This document shows positions 45,328-54,652 of a stretch of DNA of 64,000 nucleotides, piece by piece. Source of the DNA: Oscillospiraceae bacterium (GTDB taxonomy: Bacteria > Bacillota > Clostridia > Oscillospirales > Ruminococcaceae); the NCBI GenBank assembly GCA_902766785.1, contig CACXEO010000018.1, forward strand, positions 1 to 64,000, given 5' to 3'. The position numbers and the translations under genes are program-made. The notes under the pieces are model-generated. The model was not told where the DNA came from. It saw nothing but the letters and a program-made list of their open reading frames with translations, and made no database searches. The first letter of the stretch is position 1, and the number at the start of each line of letters is the position of its first letter.

Positions 45328-46146
45328 CTACTCTTCAATCGGTATCAGGACAGGCTGATGCTCCTTATAATAAGTAATATGGTCAAAGCCCGCTTTTTTT
45401 ATAAGACTTACCCCTTCTTTTATTCCTCTGCCAAGGTCGGCGGCACAGTGGGCGTCCGACCCTAATGTAACGTATTTCCCGCCCAGTTCACGGAAACGCT
45501 TTACCATCCAGAAGGGTGGCATTGTCTCACCAATTTTCTGGCGAAGCCCGGAAGTATTCACCTCAATTGCGCCGCCGCGTTCTGCCTGGCGGCGGAGAAG
45601 TTCGTCAATCAAGTCGCTGACTGGGGTTAAATCTACCCGGTAGCCGACCTCTCCAGCAATATAACGCAGCGGGTAGGTGATGTGCCCTAAAGAATCGAAC
45701 CTGCCCCAGCGGACGAGCTCATTGAGTTCTGTAAAATAGCGTTTGAGCAAATCCGGAATATTTTCATGCCTGTAATCAAGAAATGCAAAATCAGTATAAG
45801 CCAACATGTTGTGGAGGGAGCCGATGACAAAATCAGTCAACGGAAAAAGCTCTTCATAAAACTTTTCTGAAGTTTCCCGGTTTTCAAGAGCCTGTCCCAT
45901 TTCCACTCCCCTTAAAAAAATGGTTGCGCTCCGGCTATTTTCCTTTCGAAACCGCTCCATTTCCGCAATCGAATCCAGCGTACTTTTATGATAGCCGCCC
46001 GTCTCAAACTCGTTCATTTCACAGTGGTCGGTCACGGCATAAGCAAATAACCCGAGCTTTTCCGCCTTCATGCACATAAAAGTTACACTGTCATCAGCAT
46101 CAGGAGAATAATTGGAATGTGTATGTAAATCAATATATTTTTGCAA
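45328..46146 (-). CDS. HisJ-type PHP domain histidinol-phosphatase family protein
   Basis: This 272-residue PHP-fold phosphoesterase has the N-terminal motif DLHTHSNYSPDADDS (metal His), AVTDHCE, FLRGVEMG, GSLHNML and the late LGSDAHCAADLGRG. In Firmicutes such proteins catalyse histidinol-phosphate dephosphorylation, but no his genes lie nearby, so another phosphoester is possible. The start is TTG at 46146, with AAGGAT 9 bases upstream. It is divergent from the ACT gene. Confidence 0.85.
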   Translation of the reverse strand: MQKYIDLHTHSNYSPDADDSVTFMCMKAEKLGLFAYAVTDHCEMNEFETGGYHKSTLDSIAEMERFRKENSRSATIFLRGVEMGQALENRETSEKFYEELFPLTDFVIGSLHNMLAYTDFAFLDYRHENIPDLLKRYFTELNELVRWGRFDSLGHITYPLRYIAGEVGYRVDLTPVSDLIDELLRRQAERGGAIEVNTSGLRQKIGETMPPFWMVKRFRELGGKYVTLGSDAHCAADLGRGIKEGVSLIKKAGFDHITYYKEHQPVLIPIEE

Positions 46147-46227
46147 TAAAGAACATCCTTTCCTTGCAATTATAAAAACCAGGCAGTAAAATTCAGTTCA
46201 AGTTTGGATTACACAAACCCCACGCTT

Positions 46228-46236
46228 ATTATATCA
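46228..46236 (-). promoter_or_regulatory. Extended -10 promoter for the PHP gene
   Basis: TGATATAAT reads on the minus strand (extended -10 TGnTATAAT) about 80 bases before the TTG start. The -35 is poor, as is usual with extended -10 promoters. Confidence 0.55.
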
Positions 46237-46308
46237 CAAAAGTTACAATTTTTGAAATCGCTTCCAGGAATCTTTGTGCAGATTATGATTTTAATACTTG
46301 ACCGAATA

Positions 46309-46317
46309 TGATATTAT
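46309..46317 (+). promoter_or_regulatory. Extended -10 promoter for the ACT-UPF0210-V-ATPase genes
   Basis: TGATATTAT reads on the plus strand, about 42 bases before the ACT gene. No good -35 is seen at the matching distance. Confidence 0.45.
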
Positions 46318-46359
46318 AAATAGGTATCATAAAAGTACAAATATCGGGAGGAACTTACG

Positions 46360-46629
46360 ATGCGCGCAGTAGTAACAGTAATCGGCAAAGATACTGTGGG
46401 AATCCTTGCAAAGGTCAGCAGTATCTGTGCGGAGTATAACGCGAATATTATAGAGGTAACCCAGTCCGTTTTGCAGGAATTATTCTGCATGATCATGTTG
46501 GTAGATATCTCAAACTTAAGTGTTGAATACGCAAAGCTTTCTTCCTCTCTCGACGAGCTCGGGAAACAAATGGATATTTCTGTCCATGCCATGCATGAAG
46601 ACCTCTTTAATTCCATGCACCGGATTTAG
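46360..46629 (+). CDS. ACT domain protein (UPF0237)
   Basis: This 89-residue protein is a single ACT domain: MRAVVTVIGKDTVGILAKVS gives the ligand-loop Asp/Gly pattern, followed by NANIIEVTQSVLQELFCMIMLVD and a C-terminal helix. ACT domains bind amino acids or other small ligands as dimers. GGGAGG lies 9 bases upstream of the ATG. It is paired with the UPF0210 gene 11 bases downstream, an arrangement conserved in Firmicutes and archaea but without a settled function. Confidence 0.92.
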   Translation: MRAVVTVIGKDTVGILAKVSSICAEYNANIIEVTQSVLQELFCMIMLVDISNLSVEYAKLSSSLDELGKQMDISVHAMHEDLFNSMHRI

Positions 46630-46640
46630 GAGGGTACTGA

Positions 46641-47996
46641 ATGCTGAACACTTACGATATTTTAGAGACAATACGGATGATCCAGGACCAGTGTCTCGAT
46701 ATCCGAACCATTACAATGGGAATTTCCCTCCTTGACTGTATCGACCCGGATATTGACCGTTCCTGTGAAAAGATTTATGAAAAGGTCACCAGGCTTGCAC
46801 AAAACCTTGTCAAAGTCGGGAACGACATTGAAACGGAATACGGCATTCCGATTATTAACAAGCGGATTTCCGTCACACCGATTGCTATTCTGGCAGCTGC
46901 GGCAAAAGGCGACCCGGTCAAATTCGCGCGCACTTTACAGCGGTGCGCTGAAACCTGCGGCGTTAACTTTATCGGCGGTTATTCCGCCTTGGTTCAGAAA
47001 GGCTACAGTGCGGGCGATGAAGCCTTGATCCGTTCAATCCCTGAGGCGCTCGCAGTTACTGAAAACGTCTGCTCCTCGGTCAATATCGGTTCCACAAAAA
47101 CCGGCATCAACCTGGATGCCGTCAGGCTGATGGGGAAAATAGTAAAAGAGGCAGCTGAGCGCACCGCAGACCGCGAATGCATTGGTGCCGCTAAACTTGT
47201 GGTGTTCTGCAACGCACCGGAGGATAACCCCTTTATGGCGGGAGCTTTCCATGGCGTAGGTGAACCCGACTGTATGATCAACGTTGGCGTATCCGGGCCT
47301 GGTGTGGTTCGGGCCGCACTTGCAAAATACCCGGACGCGGATATTACCAAAATTTCAGACATTATTAAAAAAACCGCCTTTAAAATTACAAGGATGGGCC
47401 AGCTTGTCGGCACCGTCGCTTCTGAACGGCTTGGCGTCCCATTTGGAATCGTGGATCTCTCCCTCGCCCCAACGCCCGCAGTCGGCGATTCAGTGGCGCA
47501 TATCCTGGAGGAAATTGGCCTGGAGCGCTGCGGGACACATGGAACCACCGCTGCCTTAGCCCTATTAAACGACGCTGTAAAAAAAGGCGGTGTTATGGCT
47601 TCCAGCAAGGTTGGCGGCCTGTCAGGCGCTTTTATCCCTGTTACTGAAGACGCGGGAATGATCGAAGCGGCCCGTTGCGGCTCCCTTTTGATTGAAAAGC
47701 TGGAAGCAATGACCGCCGTCTGCTCGGTTGGCCTGGATATGATTGTTGTGCCAGGCAACACCCCAGCCGACACCATTGCCGCCATTATCGCGGACGAAGC
47801 CGCTATCGGAATGGTAAACCATAAAACGACAGCTGTTCGACTGATCCCGGCAATCGGCAAAAAAGAGGGAGAAGAACTGGAATTCGGCGGCCTGCTCGGC
47901 TCCGGCCCAGTCATGAAGGTAAACGCAAACTCCTCCTCTAAGTTCATCGCACGGGGCGGCCAGATTCCGGCACCCCTGCAGAGCCTTAAGAATTAA
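46641..47996 (+). CDS. PFL-like family protein (UPF0210)
   Basis: This 451-residue protein belongs to a family with a pyruvate formate-lyase/ribonucleotide reductase-like barrel but without the glycyl radical loop. Segments include [70 protein letters not shown], and [17 protein letters not shown] near 370. The biochemical role is unknown. The adjacent UPF0237 ACT protein suggests regulation by an amino acid. AGGAGGG precedes the ATG. The V-ATPase genes begin 23 bases after its stop. Confidence 0.92.
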   Translation: MLNTYDILETIRMIQDQCLDIRTITMGISLLDCIDPDIDRSCEKIYEKVTRLAQNLVKVGNDIETEYGIPIINKRISVTPIAILAAAAKGDPVKFARTLQRCAETCGVNFIGGYSALVQKGYSAGDEALIRSIPEALAVTENVCSSVNIGSTKTGINLDAVRLMGKIVKEAAERTADRECIGAAKLVVFCNAPEDNPFMAGAFHGVGEPDCMINVGVSGPGVVRAALAKYPDADITKISDIIKKTAFKITRMGQLVGTVASERLGVPFGIVDLSLAPTPAVGDSVAHILEEIGLERCGTHGTTAALALLNDAVKKGGVMASSKVGGLSGAFIPVTEDAGMIEAARCGSLLIEKLEAMTAVCSVGLDMIVVPGNTPADTIAAIIADEAAIGMVNHKTTAVRLIPAIGKKEGEELEFGGLLGSGPVMKVNANSSSKFIARGGQIPAPLQSLKN

Positions 47997-48019
47997 TTTA
48001 GGAAAACAGGTGATTGTTC

Positions 48020-48334
48020 GTGGATGAAATCATTAGGGAAATTATTAATATTGATAAAGAAGCCAGCCGCAAGCTTGAAGAAGCGGAGCGGATGAAAGAC
48101 GACGTAGTTAAAAACCAGATTATTGAAGAAAATAAAGAGCTCCGCCATAAAATGAGGGCGCGTGCAAAAATGCATCTGGACAGGGTTCGCGAAACTGAAC
48201 AAAAACATGCCGACAGCAAAAATGCCGCCATCGCCGCGCGGAAAGAAACTGAACTTGCGGCTATAAAAAAGGTATTTGAAGAAAATCATCAAGCGTGGGA
48301 GGACGACCTCTTCAACCGCGTTCTGGGCAGGTGA
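48020..48334 (+). CDS. V-type ATPase peripheral stalk subunit G/H-like
   Basis: This 104-residue protein is nearly all charged alpha-helix (residues 10-85, IDKEASRKLEEAERMKDD onward), a long coiled coil. It pairs with subunit E in the V/A-ATPase peripheral stalk (AtpH/NtpF type). The GTG at 48020 is 7 bases from AGGTG and is preferred over the TTG at 48014. It is first in the ATPase operon and 23 bases from the UPF0210 gene. Confidence 0.75.
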   Translation: MDEIIREIINIDKEASRKLEEAERMKDDVVKNQIIEENKELRHKMRARAKMHLDRVRETEQKHADSKNAAIAARKETELAAIKKVFEENHQAWEDDLFNRVLGR

Positions 48335-48341
48335 TCTTTAA

Positions 48342-49388
48342 ATGTTTTTTACCTCGATGTCCAGTAACACCATTTCCGCCAAAGCCAAGAGTATGTATGG
48401 CAAACGTCTGACGGACGCCGACTACAAAGATATGCTTCGGCGCAGCAGTGTTTCAGACATTGCCGCGTATTTAAAAGAAAACACCTCATATCAAACGGCG
48501 CTTGCACAGGTGGATACCCATAATATTCACCGCGGACAGCTTGAAGACCTTTTAATGCGGGAGCTTTTTAATAAATACACCAAACTCTGCCGTTATAATT
48601 TCACCGGTGATAACGATTTTTATAATTATCTTGTCCTGCAATACGAAATTGAGCAGATTCTAAAGTGTATTCTCTCCTTAAATGCCAAAACGATGGCTGA
48701 TTTCATTTTGGATTTACCCTCCTTTTTAATCAGCCACGCGTCTTTCGACCTTCTCGCGCTTGCAAAAGTCCGTCAGTTTGACGACCTTCTGGAAGTGCTC
48801 AAGCACACGCCATACCGTGAAATCCTTATGCAATTTGCGCCTAAAACCGATGAATTCATTGATTACGCTTCCTGTGAAAAGGCACTGATGACTTATCATT
48901 ACGATCACCTTCTGGGGGTAATCCGAAAAAATTTTCACGGCCAAACCAAAAAGGATTTGGAAAGAGTGATTAAGGTCAACGTCACCCTTTCAAATCTCAT
49001 GACCATTTACCGGCTAAAACGTTATTTCAGCGCACAAAAAGAAGAGATTGCCGAAGTGTTGCTGCCGTTTGAATTCAAACTCAATAAAATTACTCTTGAA
49101 AAAATGATCAATGCGCAGACCATTGACGATTTTTTTGATGTTTTTGATGAATGCTATTACGGTAAAAACAATAAAACGGTAGACAACAGCCTTGAATTCG
49201 AGCATCATTTAAATCAAATTATTTATCTTTACAATAAAAAATTAATGCGTTTTTCTACCAGTCCCCCAGCTGTGCTTTATGCCTTTATAATTCTTAATAA
49301 TACCGAAGTCAAAAATATTATTAAAATTGTAGAAGGCATACGCTACCAGGTTCCCATTTCACAGATTCAAAGCCTTTTGATCCTGTAA
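48342..49388 (+). CDS. ntpC: V-type ATPase subunit C (central stalk socket)
   Basis: This 348-residue helical protein of the AtpC/NtpC (d) family forms the funnel linking the rotor shaft to the membrane ring. It starts MFFTSMSSNTISAKAKSMYGKRLTD, and has DYKDMLRRSSVSDIAAYLKE and a late NNTEVKNIIKIVEGIR, typical of the family. AGGTGAT lies 6 bases upstream of the ATG. It precedes subunit I here, whereas many clostridial operons place C after E. Confidence 0.9.
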   Translation: MFFTSMSSNTISAKAKSMYGKRLTDADYKDMLRRSSVSDIAAYLKENTSYQTALAQVDTHNIHRGQLEDLLMRELFNKYTKLCRYNFTGDNDFYNYLVLQYEIEQILKCILSLNAKTMADFILDLPSFLISHASFDLLALAKVRQFDDLLEVLKHTPYREILMQFAPKTDEFIDYASCEKALMTYHYDHLLGVIRKNFHGQTKKDLERVIKVNVTLSNLMTIYRLKRYFSAQKEEIAEVLLPFEFKLNKITLEKMINAQTIDDFFDVFDECYYGKNNKTVDNSLEFEHHLNQIIYLYNKKLMRFSTSPPAVLYAFIILNNTEVKNIIKIVEGIRYQVPISQIQSLLIL

Positions 49389-49452
49389 ACTTTAGGAAAC
49401 GGTTGTGTTTTACCTGATTCGAAAATGTGTCTAAGGTGGTGCTCATAGTAAA

Positions 49453-51399
49453 ATGTCAATTGAAAAAATGTCCTTGGTCAATATCGTAGGCAGTATTGAC
49501 GACATGGACCGCGCCATGACGGTTTGCTGTGAATCGGGCTGTTTTCATCCCGAAAACGCTTCACAGTATATAAGCGATCTGAACGGCGGTACTATGCTGC
49601 AGGACTCTAACCCTTATTCCCCGTTAATCAAGCGGATTGTGGATCTTTCTTATAAAATGAATTTCAAGCTTTCTTTCAAAGACTCCTCAGAATCTTCTCC
49701 GAAACCCTCTGAATTTGATCAAGAAGTTGCAAGAATTGAAGAAAAATTGGAAGAGCTGCGGGTAAAAAAGGAAAAACTTTCTCAGCAGGTGGCTGAAAAC
49801 GAGCAGGTTTTGGTCCAGCTCAACCATATGAATGGGCTGGCAGAAAAATTTGACGATATTTTTGCTTGTAAAGCGGTTTCATCCCGGTTCGGCATCCTGC
49901 CAAACGGCAGTTTTGACAAGCTGGGATATTACAGCGATAAACCCTTTTTCTTTTTCACCTTTGATGTTGATGAGCAGTACCACTGGGGCGTTTATTTTGT
50001 TCCGACTGTTTTGAAAGATGATATTGACGAAATTTTTCGCTCCCTCTTTTTCCAGCGGATCCGAATACCGGATTACGCCCATCAGACGCCGGACATCGCT
50101 ATTGTAAACATCACAAAAATGTTGAGCGATTACCGTGCGGAACTCAAAGCGGTTGAAAAAGAGTTGAAAGCCTTTGTTGCGGAAAACAAAACGGTTCTGT
50201 GTCAAATTTTTACCTCCCTCAAATTTGACAGCGATACCTTTGAACTCCGCAAATTTGTGGTGGTAAAGAACAGCCAGTTTATCCTTGTAGGGTTTGTTCC
50301 CAAACGTTCCGGCCCTAAGTTCCGGGAAAGCTTCAATGAAATCCCAAGCTGTGACTGTGTTCTCAGAGAGGTTGACGCCGACCCCCGGCTGACTCCCCCG
50401 GTCAAGCTCAAAAACAACTGGTTTACCCGTCCGTTCGAAATGTTTGTTACCATGTACGGCTTGCCGGGCTACGGCGACTTCGACCCCACCCCTCTGGTCG
50501 CTTATACTTACTGTCTTCTATTTGGCATAATGTTCGGCGACCTTGGGCAAGGATTGCTTCTTTCGGTAATCGGGCTTCTGCTCTGGCGGTTCAAAAAAAT
50601 GATGCTCGGGCGCATTCTCGCCCGCGTTGGCATTTTCAGTGCTGTTTTCGGCACGGTTTACGGTTCCGTTTTCGGTCTTGAGCATTTGCTTGACCCTTTT
50701 TACACAGGTGTTTTAGGGCTGCCGGGAAAACCGGTTGAAGTCTTCAATCCAGATACCACCACCACGCTGCTTCTGCTGGCCATTGGTATCGGCGCAGTTT
50801 TAATTACTATTTCAATTATTATCAATATCATACTGGGGCTGCGGAAAAAGGATTACGAGCGCTCTATTTTTGGCCACAACGGAATTGCAGGGCTTGTTTT
50901 TTACGTTTCGGTCATCGGGGCCGCCGCCCTGCTGATGCTTTTTAATGTAAACGTACTAAATCCTGTTTTTATCATCCTGTGTATTGTTCTCCCGCTTCTT
51001 CTCATCTTTCTTCGGGAGCCTCTTTCCAAATGGATGGCAAAACGCAAAGACTTAAAGCCGGAAGACGGCGTAGGCGGTTTTATTATTACTAACTTTTTCG
51101 AACTGTTTGAAAATGTTCTGAGTTATATCACCAACACCGTTTCTTTCCTCCGTGTCGGCGGTTTTATTTTGAGCCACGCGGGAATGATGGCAGTTGTTCT
51201 TACCCTGATGGAGATGATCGGCGGTTTTGCCAGCCCGATTGTATTTGTCATCGGCAACATCTTTGTCATGGCAATGGAAGGACTGATTGTCGGAATACAG
51301 GTATTGAGGCTTGAATTCTATGAGATTTTCAGCCGATTCTACGAGGGTGACGGAAAAGAATTCCGCCCCGTCGTTGTATCATATAAAATTGACGATTAA
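49453..51399 (+). CDS. ntpI: V-type ATPase subunit I
   Basis: This stator membrane subunit (the a-subunit homologue) provides the ion half-channels. It has 648 residues: the cytoplasmic N-terminal half includes coiled coils near 90-130 (VARIEEKLEELRVKKEKL) and 220-250. The C-terminal half (about 335-630) has seven or eight membrane segments with YCLLFGIMFGDLGQG, GTVYGSVFGLEHLL and NTVSFLRVGGFILSHAG, where Arg is the essential channel residue. AAGGTGG lies 13 bases upstream of the ATG. Confidence 0.93.
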   Translation: MSIEKMSLVNIVGSIDDMDRAMTVCCESGCFHPENASQYISDLNGGTMLQDSNPYSPLIKRIVDLSYKMNFKLSFKDSSESSPKPSEFDQEVARIEEKLEELRVKKEKLSQQVAENEQVLVQLNHMNGLAEKFDDIFACKAVSSRFGILPNGSFDKLGYYSDKPFFFFTFDVDEQYHWGVYFVPTVLKDDIDEIFRSLFFQRIRIPDYAHQTPDIAIVNITKMLSDYRAELKAVEKELKAFVAENKTVLCQIFTSLKFDSDTFELRKFVVVKNSQFILVGFVPKRSGPKFRESFNEIPSCDCVLREVDADPRLTPPVKLKNNWFTRPFEMFVTMYGLPGYGDFDPTPLVAYTYCLLFGIMFGDLGQGLLLSVIGLLLWRFKKMMLGRILARVGIFSAVFGTVYGSVFGLEHLLDPFYTGVLGLPGKPVEVFNPDTTTTLLLLAIGIGAVLITISIIINIILGLRKKDYERSIFGHNGIAGLVFYVSVIGAAALLMLFNVNVLNPVFIILCIVLPLLLIFLREPLSKWMAKRKDLKPEDGVGGFIITNFFELFENVLSYITNTVSFLRVGGFILSHAGMMAVVLTLMEMIGGFASPIVFVIGNIFVMAMEGLIVGIQVLRLEFYEIFSRFYEGDGKEFRPVVVSYKIDD

Positions 51400-51439
51400 C
51401 CCTCGTCGCCTTAATTTTGATTTTTAGGAGGAAACACTT

Positions 51440-51865
51440 ATGAAAGACGTTATGCTGTTCTTACTGCCCCTTGCTATTGTTATTTTACTGGCTATGCCCC
51501 TGATCCCGATTTACCGCGGCGTAAAAACCGGAAAAAAAGCAAAACACGCAATTATTTTTAATCTGTGTGCATTTGCGGGCGTCTGCCTTGCCGCAATTGC
51601 GCTGCCTCTGACTGGTCTTGCAGCCGACGCGACAGTTGTAGCCGGTGACGGGGGCGCTGGCATGGGCTATCTCGGTGCCGCTCTTTCTACTGGCCTTGCT
51701 TCTATCGGTGCAGGTATCGCGGTTGCTGCAGCTGTTCCTGCAGCTATCGGCCTTTATAGCGAAGACCCGAAATCCTTTGGTAAGGGCTTAATTTTCGTAG
51801 CGCTTGGCGAAGGTATTGCGCTCTACGGTATTCTGATCTCCATCTTGATCATCAACAAACTCTAA
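51440..51865 (+). CDS. ntpK: V-type ATPase subunit K (membrane rotor ring)
   Basis: This 141-residue proteolipid has four hydrophobic segments: 4-25, 36-60, 70-105 and 113-139. The last two form the c-type hairpin with Gly/Ala-rich packing (ALSTGLASIGAGIAVAAA) and the ion-carrying Glu124 in VALGEGIALYG. The first pair has no carboxylate, so each subunit provides one ion site. AGGAGG lies 9 bases upstream of the ATG. The coupling ion (H+ or Na+) is not decided by what I can see. Confidence 0.92.
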   Translation: MKDVMLFLLPLAIVILLAMPLIPIYRGVKTGKKAKHAIIFNLCAFAGVCLAAIALPLTGLAADATVVAGDGGAGMGYLGAALSTGLASIGAGIAVAAAVPAAIGLYSEDPKSFGKGLIFVALGEGIALYGILISILIINKL

Positions 51866-51886
51866 GCCAGAAATGGTTGTGGTATT

Positions 51887-52195
51887 ATGCGCTTTTACTT
51901 AATCAGCGATAACATCGACACACAAATTGGAATGAGGCTTGCGGGAATAGAGGGCGTTGTTGTCCACGAGCCGGAAGAAGTCAAGGAAGCACTTCTGAAA
52001 GCATGTGGGTTAAGCGATGTCGGTATTGTGCTCATGACCGAAAAACTGATCAAGCTCATTCCGGACCTTGTGTATGATATTAAACTCAACCGGAAATCTC
52101 CTCTGGTTGTAGAAATCCCGGACCGTCACGGCACGGCCCAGATCAGCGAGACTATCAACCGGTATGTACATGAGGCTGTTGGTATCTCCCTGTAA
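51887..52195 (+). CDS. ntpG: V-type ATPase subunit F
   Basis: This 102-residue central-stalk subunit has a Rossmann-like alpha/beta fold: MRFYLISDNIDTQIGMRLAG, then GIVLMTEKLIKLI, PLVVEIPDRHG and a C-terminal helix (ISETINRYVHEAVG). It associates with subunit D. It precedes E, in the reverse of the E-C-F order common elsewhere. Confidence 0.92.
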   Translation: MRFYLISDNIDTQIGMRLAGIEGVVVHEPEEVKEALLKACGLSDVGIVLMTEKLIKLIPDLVYDIKLNRKSPLVVEIPDRHGTAQISETINRYVHEAVGISL

Positions 52196-52225
52196 AGTCC
52201 CTTCTCACGGAAAGGTGGATTCCAT

Positions 52226-52819
52226 TTGGATCAGGAAAAATTATCGAAATTTAAACAGGCTGTTTTCTCTGACGTTGATTCTAAAATCAGTGTCATTCAG
52301 CAAGAAGCAGAGGAGCTGAAAAAGGCCTCCCTTGCCCAGACGGAGGACGAACAGCTCAACGACGCGTACAGCTATATTCAAAGCAATGTAGCTAAAATAA
52401 AGGCCGAATTCAAACTAATTGTTGCGAAAGCAGACCTTGCCGCAAAGCAGGAAGTTCTCCTTCAACGGGAAAATTACCGTAGGTCCATGTTGGATGCTGT
52501 ACGGCAGCGGTTGGTGGAATTCACAAAAACCGCCGAGTATAAAAGCTATTTGCTTAACAAGCTGGAAGAAGTTTCAAAAAGCTACCCTCTCAGCCATTCT
52601 ATAATTCTCTTTAAGGAAGAGGATTCCTGGTTGGAGCAGGAAGTCAAGACTAAATTTGCGCCTGAGGACTGTGTATTTCAGTCTTCCCCCGCCATTAAAA
52701 TTGGTGGTTTCTCAATTCGAAATGAGAAAAGCGGCTATTTGATTGACGAAACGCTTGAGTCAAAACTTCAGGAACAGATTCCTTATTTTAACCAGAATTG
52801 CAGGATAGCGGCTGAATAA
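52226..52819 (+). CDS. ntpE: V-type ATPase subunit E
   Basis: This 197-residue peripheral stalk subunit has a long N-terminal helix rich in charged residues (about 1-95) that would pair with the G/H-like subunit. A C-terminal globular domain (SYPLSHSIILFKEED onward) binds the B subunit. The start is TTG at 52226, supported by AAAGGTGG 7 bases upstream. Confidence 0.88.
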   Translation: MDQEKLSKFKQAVFSDVDSKISVIQQEAEELKKASLAQTEDEQLNDAYSYIQSNVAKIKAEFKLIVAKADLAAKQEVLLQRENYRRSMLDAVRQRLVEFTKTAEYKSYLLNKLEEVSKSYPLSHSIILFKEEDSWLEQEVKTKFAPEDCVFQSSPAIKIGGFSIRNEKSGYLIDETLESKLQEQIPYFNQNCRIAAE

Positions 52820-52855
52820 AGCTGTCCCGTTATTTTGCAGAGAGGTGAAGCTATT

Positions 52856-54619
52856 TTGGAAAATGTAATATTTTCAATTAACGGGCCGGTTGTAAAAGTA
52901 AAAAACACCAAAGCCTTTTCCCTTCTGGAAATGGTTTATGTTGGTAAAAAGCGGCTGATCGGTGAAGTTATCGGTATTACGGACCGTGAAACCACCATTC
53001 AGGTTTATGAAAGCACCTCTGGCCTTGAGCCGGGTGAACCAGTTGAGACGACCGGCGGCCCAATGTCCGTTACACTGGGACCTGGCATTATCGCGAATAT
53101 TTTTGACGGTATCGAACGTCCGCTTCGCGACCTACGGGAGGCGACCGGAGCATTTATCGGCGAGGGATGCAGCGTTTCTACTTTAGATGAAACAAAAAAA
53201 TATAGTGTAACGATTACAGTAAAACCCGGCGAATATTTAACAGGAGGCGATATTTACGCCACCTGTCCGGAAACACATGTGGTAGAACACCGCTGTATGG
53301 TACCACCAAAAATGTCTGGCGAAGTTGTCAAAACCTCTCCCGACGGCGAATATACCATTCACGACGCTGTCGTCACTCTAAAAGACGAACTTGGTAACTT
53401 GCATGAGCTGACCCTGTGCCAGAAATGGCCGATCCGTGAGCCGCGCCCAGTCAAAACCCGGCTGCCGATTACCCGCCCGCTGATTACTGGCCAGCGTGTT
53501 ATCGACACGATGCTGCCGATTGCAAAAGGCGGTACCGCCGCCGTGCCGGGCGGTTTTGGAACCGGCAAAACAATGACCCAGCACCAGCTCGCAAAATGGT
53601 GTGATGCTGATATTATCGTATACATCGGCTGCGGCGAGCGCGGCAACGAAATGACTCAGGTTCTGGATGAATTCTCCGAGCTGGTCGACCCGAAAACCGG
53701 TGAGAAACTGACCAATCGGACCGTATTGATTGCGAACACCTCCAATATGCCTGTTGCAGCGCGTGAGGCGTCGATTTACACCGGTATTACCCTTGCGGAA
53801 TATTACCGCGACATGGGATACCACGTGGCAATTATGGCCGACTCTACCTCCCGCTGGGCGGAAGCCCTTCGTGAAATTTCTGGCCGTTTGGAGGAAATGC
53901 CGGCAGAGGAGGGATTCCCAGCTTACCTTCCCTCTCGTCTTTCGGCGTTTTACGAGCGAGCAGGCTACATGGAAAACCTGAACGGCTCAGAAGGTTCCGT
54001 CACCATTATTGGAGCGGTCTCCCCGCAGGGCGGCGATTTCTCTGAACCTGTCACCCAGAATACCAAGCGGTTTGTCCGCACATTCTGGACGCTTGACAAA
54101 TCCCTTGCCTATGCGCGCCACTACCCTGCAATCAACTGGATTACCAGCTACAGCGAATATATTGAAGAGCTTCGCAATTTTTACGACGGCATTGACCCGA
54201 ATTTCCTGGAGTTCCGCCAGCGAATGCAGTCCCTCTTGAATGAAGAGGCTCAGCTAATGGAAATTGTCAAGCTGATTGGTTCTGATGTCCTGCCAGACGA
54301 TCAGAAGCTGATCATTGAAGTTGCAAGGGTGATCCGGGTTGGCTTCCTGCAGCAAAACGCGTTCCACAAGGACGACACTTATGTTCCGCTGGAAAAACAG
54401 CTGAAAATGATGGAGGTCATCCTCTATCTTTACGATAAGGCGCGGGCACTGATCCAAAAGAACATGCCGGTTTCCACCATTATGGAACTGGGTCTCTTCG
54501 ATAAAGTCGTCAAAATGAAATATGATGTTCCAAACGACCATTTAGAGCTTTTCGACGACTATTTTTCGGAGATTGATGCAAAATTAGCGGAAGCCGAAAG
54601 CAAGTTCAATGTGGATTGA
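52856..54619 (+). CDS. ntpA: V-type ATPase catalytic subunit A
   Basis: This 587-residue catalytic subunit has the P-loop GGFGTGKTM near residue 231, the family's bulge domain insertion (about 110-190), YIGCGERGNEMTQVL near 257 with the catalytic Glu, and MADSTSRWAEALREISGRL near 325. The start is TTG at 52856, 7 bases after AGAGGTGA; an upstream TTG (52835) precedes that ribosome site. Length matches the family (about 580-600). Confidence 0.96.
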   Translation: MENVIFSINGPVVKVKNTKAFSLLEMVYVGKKRLIGEVIGITDRETTIQVYESTSGLEPGEPVETTGGPMSVTLGPGIIANIFDGIERPLRDLREATGAFIGEGCSVSTLDETKKYSVTITVKPGEYLTGGDIYATCPETHVVEHRCMVPPKMSGEVVKTSPDGEYTIHDAVVTLKDELGNLHELTLCQKWPIREPRPVKTRLPITRPLITGQRVIDTMLPIAKGGTAAVPGGFGTGKTMTQHQLAKWCDADIIVYIGCGERGNEMTQVLDEFSELVDPKTGEKLTNRTVLIANTSNMPVAAREASIYTGITLAEYYRDMGYHVAIMADSTSRWAEALREISGRLEEMPAEEGFPAYLPSRLSAFYERAGYMENLNGSEGSVTIIGAVSPQGGDFSEPVTQNTKRFVRTFWTLDKSLAYARHYPAINWITSYSEYIEELRNFYDGIDPNFLEFRQRMQSLLNEEAQLMEIVKLIGSDVLPDDQKLIIEVARVIRVGFLQQNAFHKDDTYVPLEKQLKMMEVILYLYDKARALIQKNMPVSTIMELGLFDKVVKMKYDVPNDHLELFDDYFSEIDAKLAEAESKFNVD

Positions 54620-54652
54620 TTCCGGTTGTCCTAATACAAGGAGGCTACCTTC

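Noticed and set aside
46298..46330. TTGACC with TATCAT as a promoter for the ACT gene
   Set aside because: The spacer would be 21 bases, too long; the extended -10 at 46309-46317 fits better.
47003..47947. Minus-strand open frame (314 codons) opposite the UPF0210 gene
   Set aside because: It is antisense to a conserved gene; the Ser/Pro/Thr-rich translation is typical of reverse-frame artefacts.
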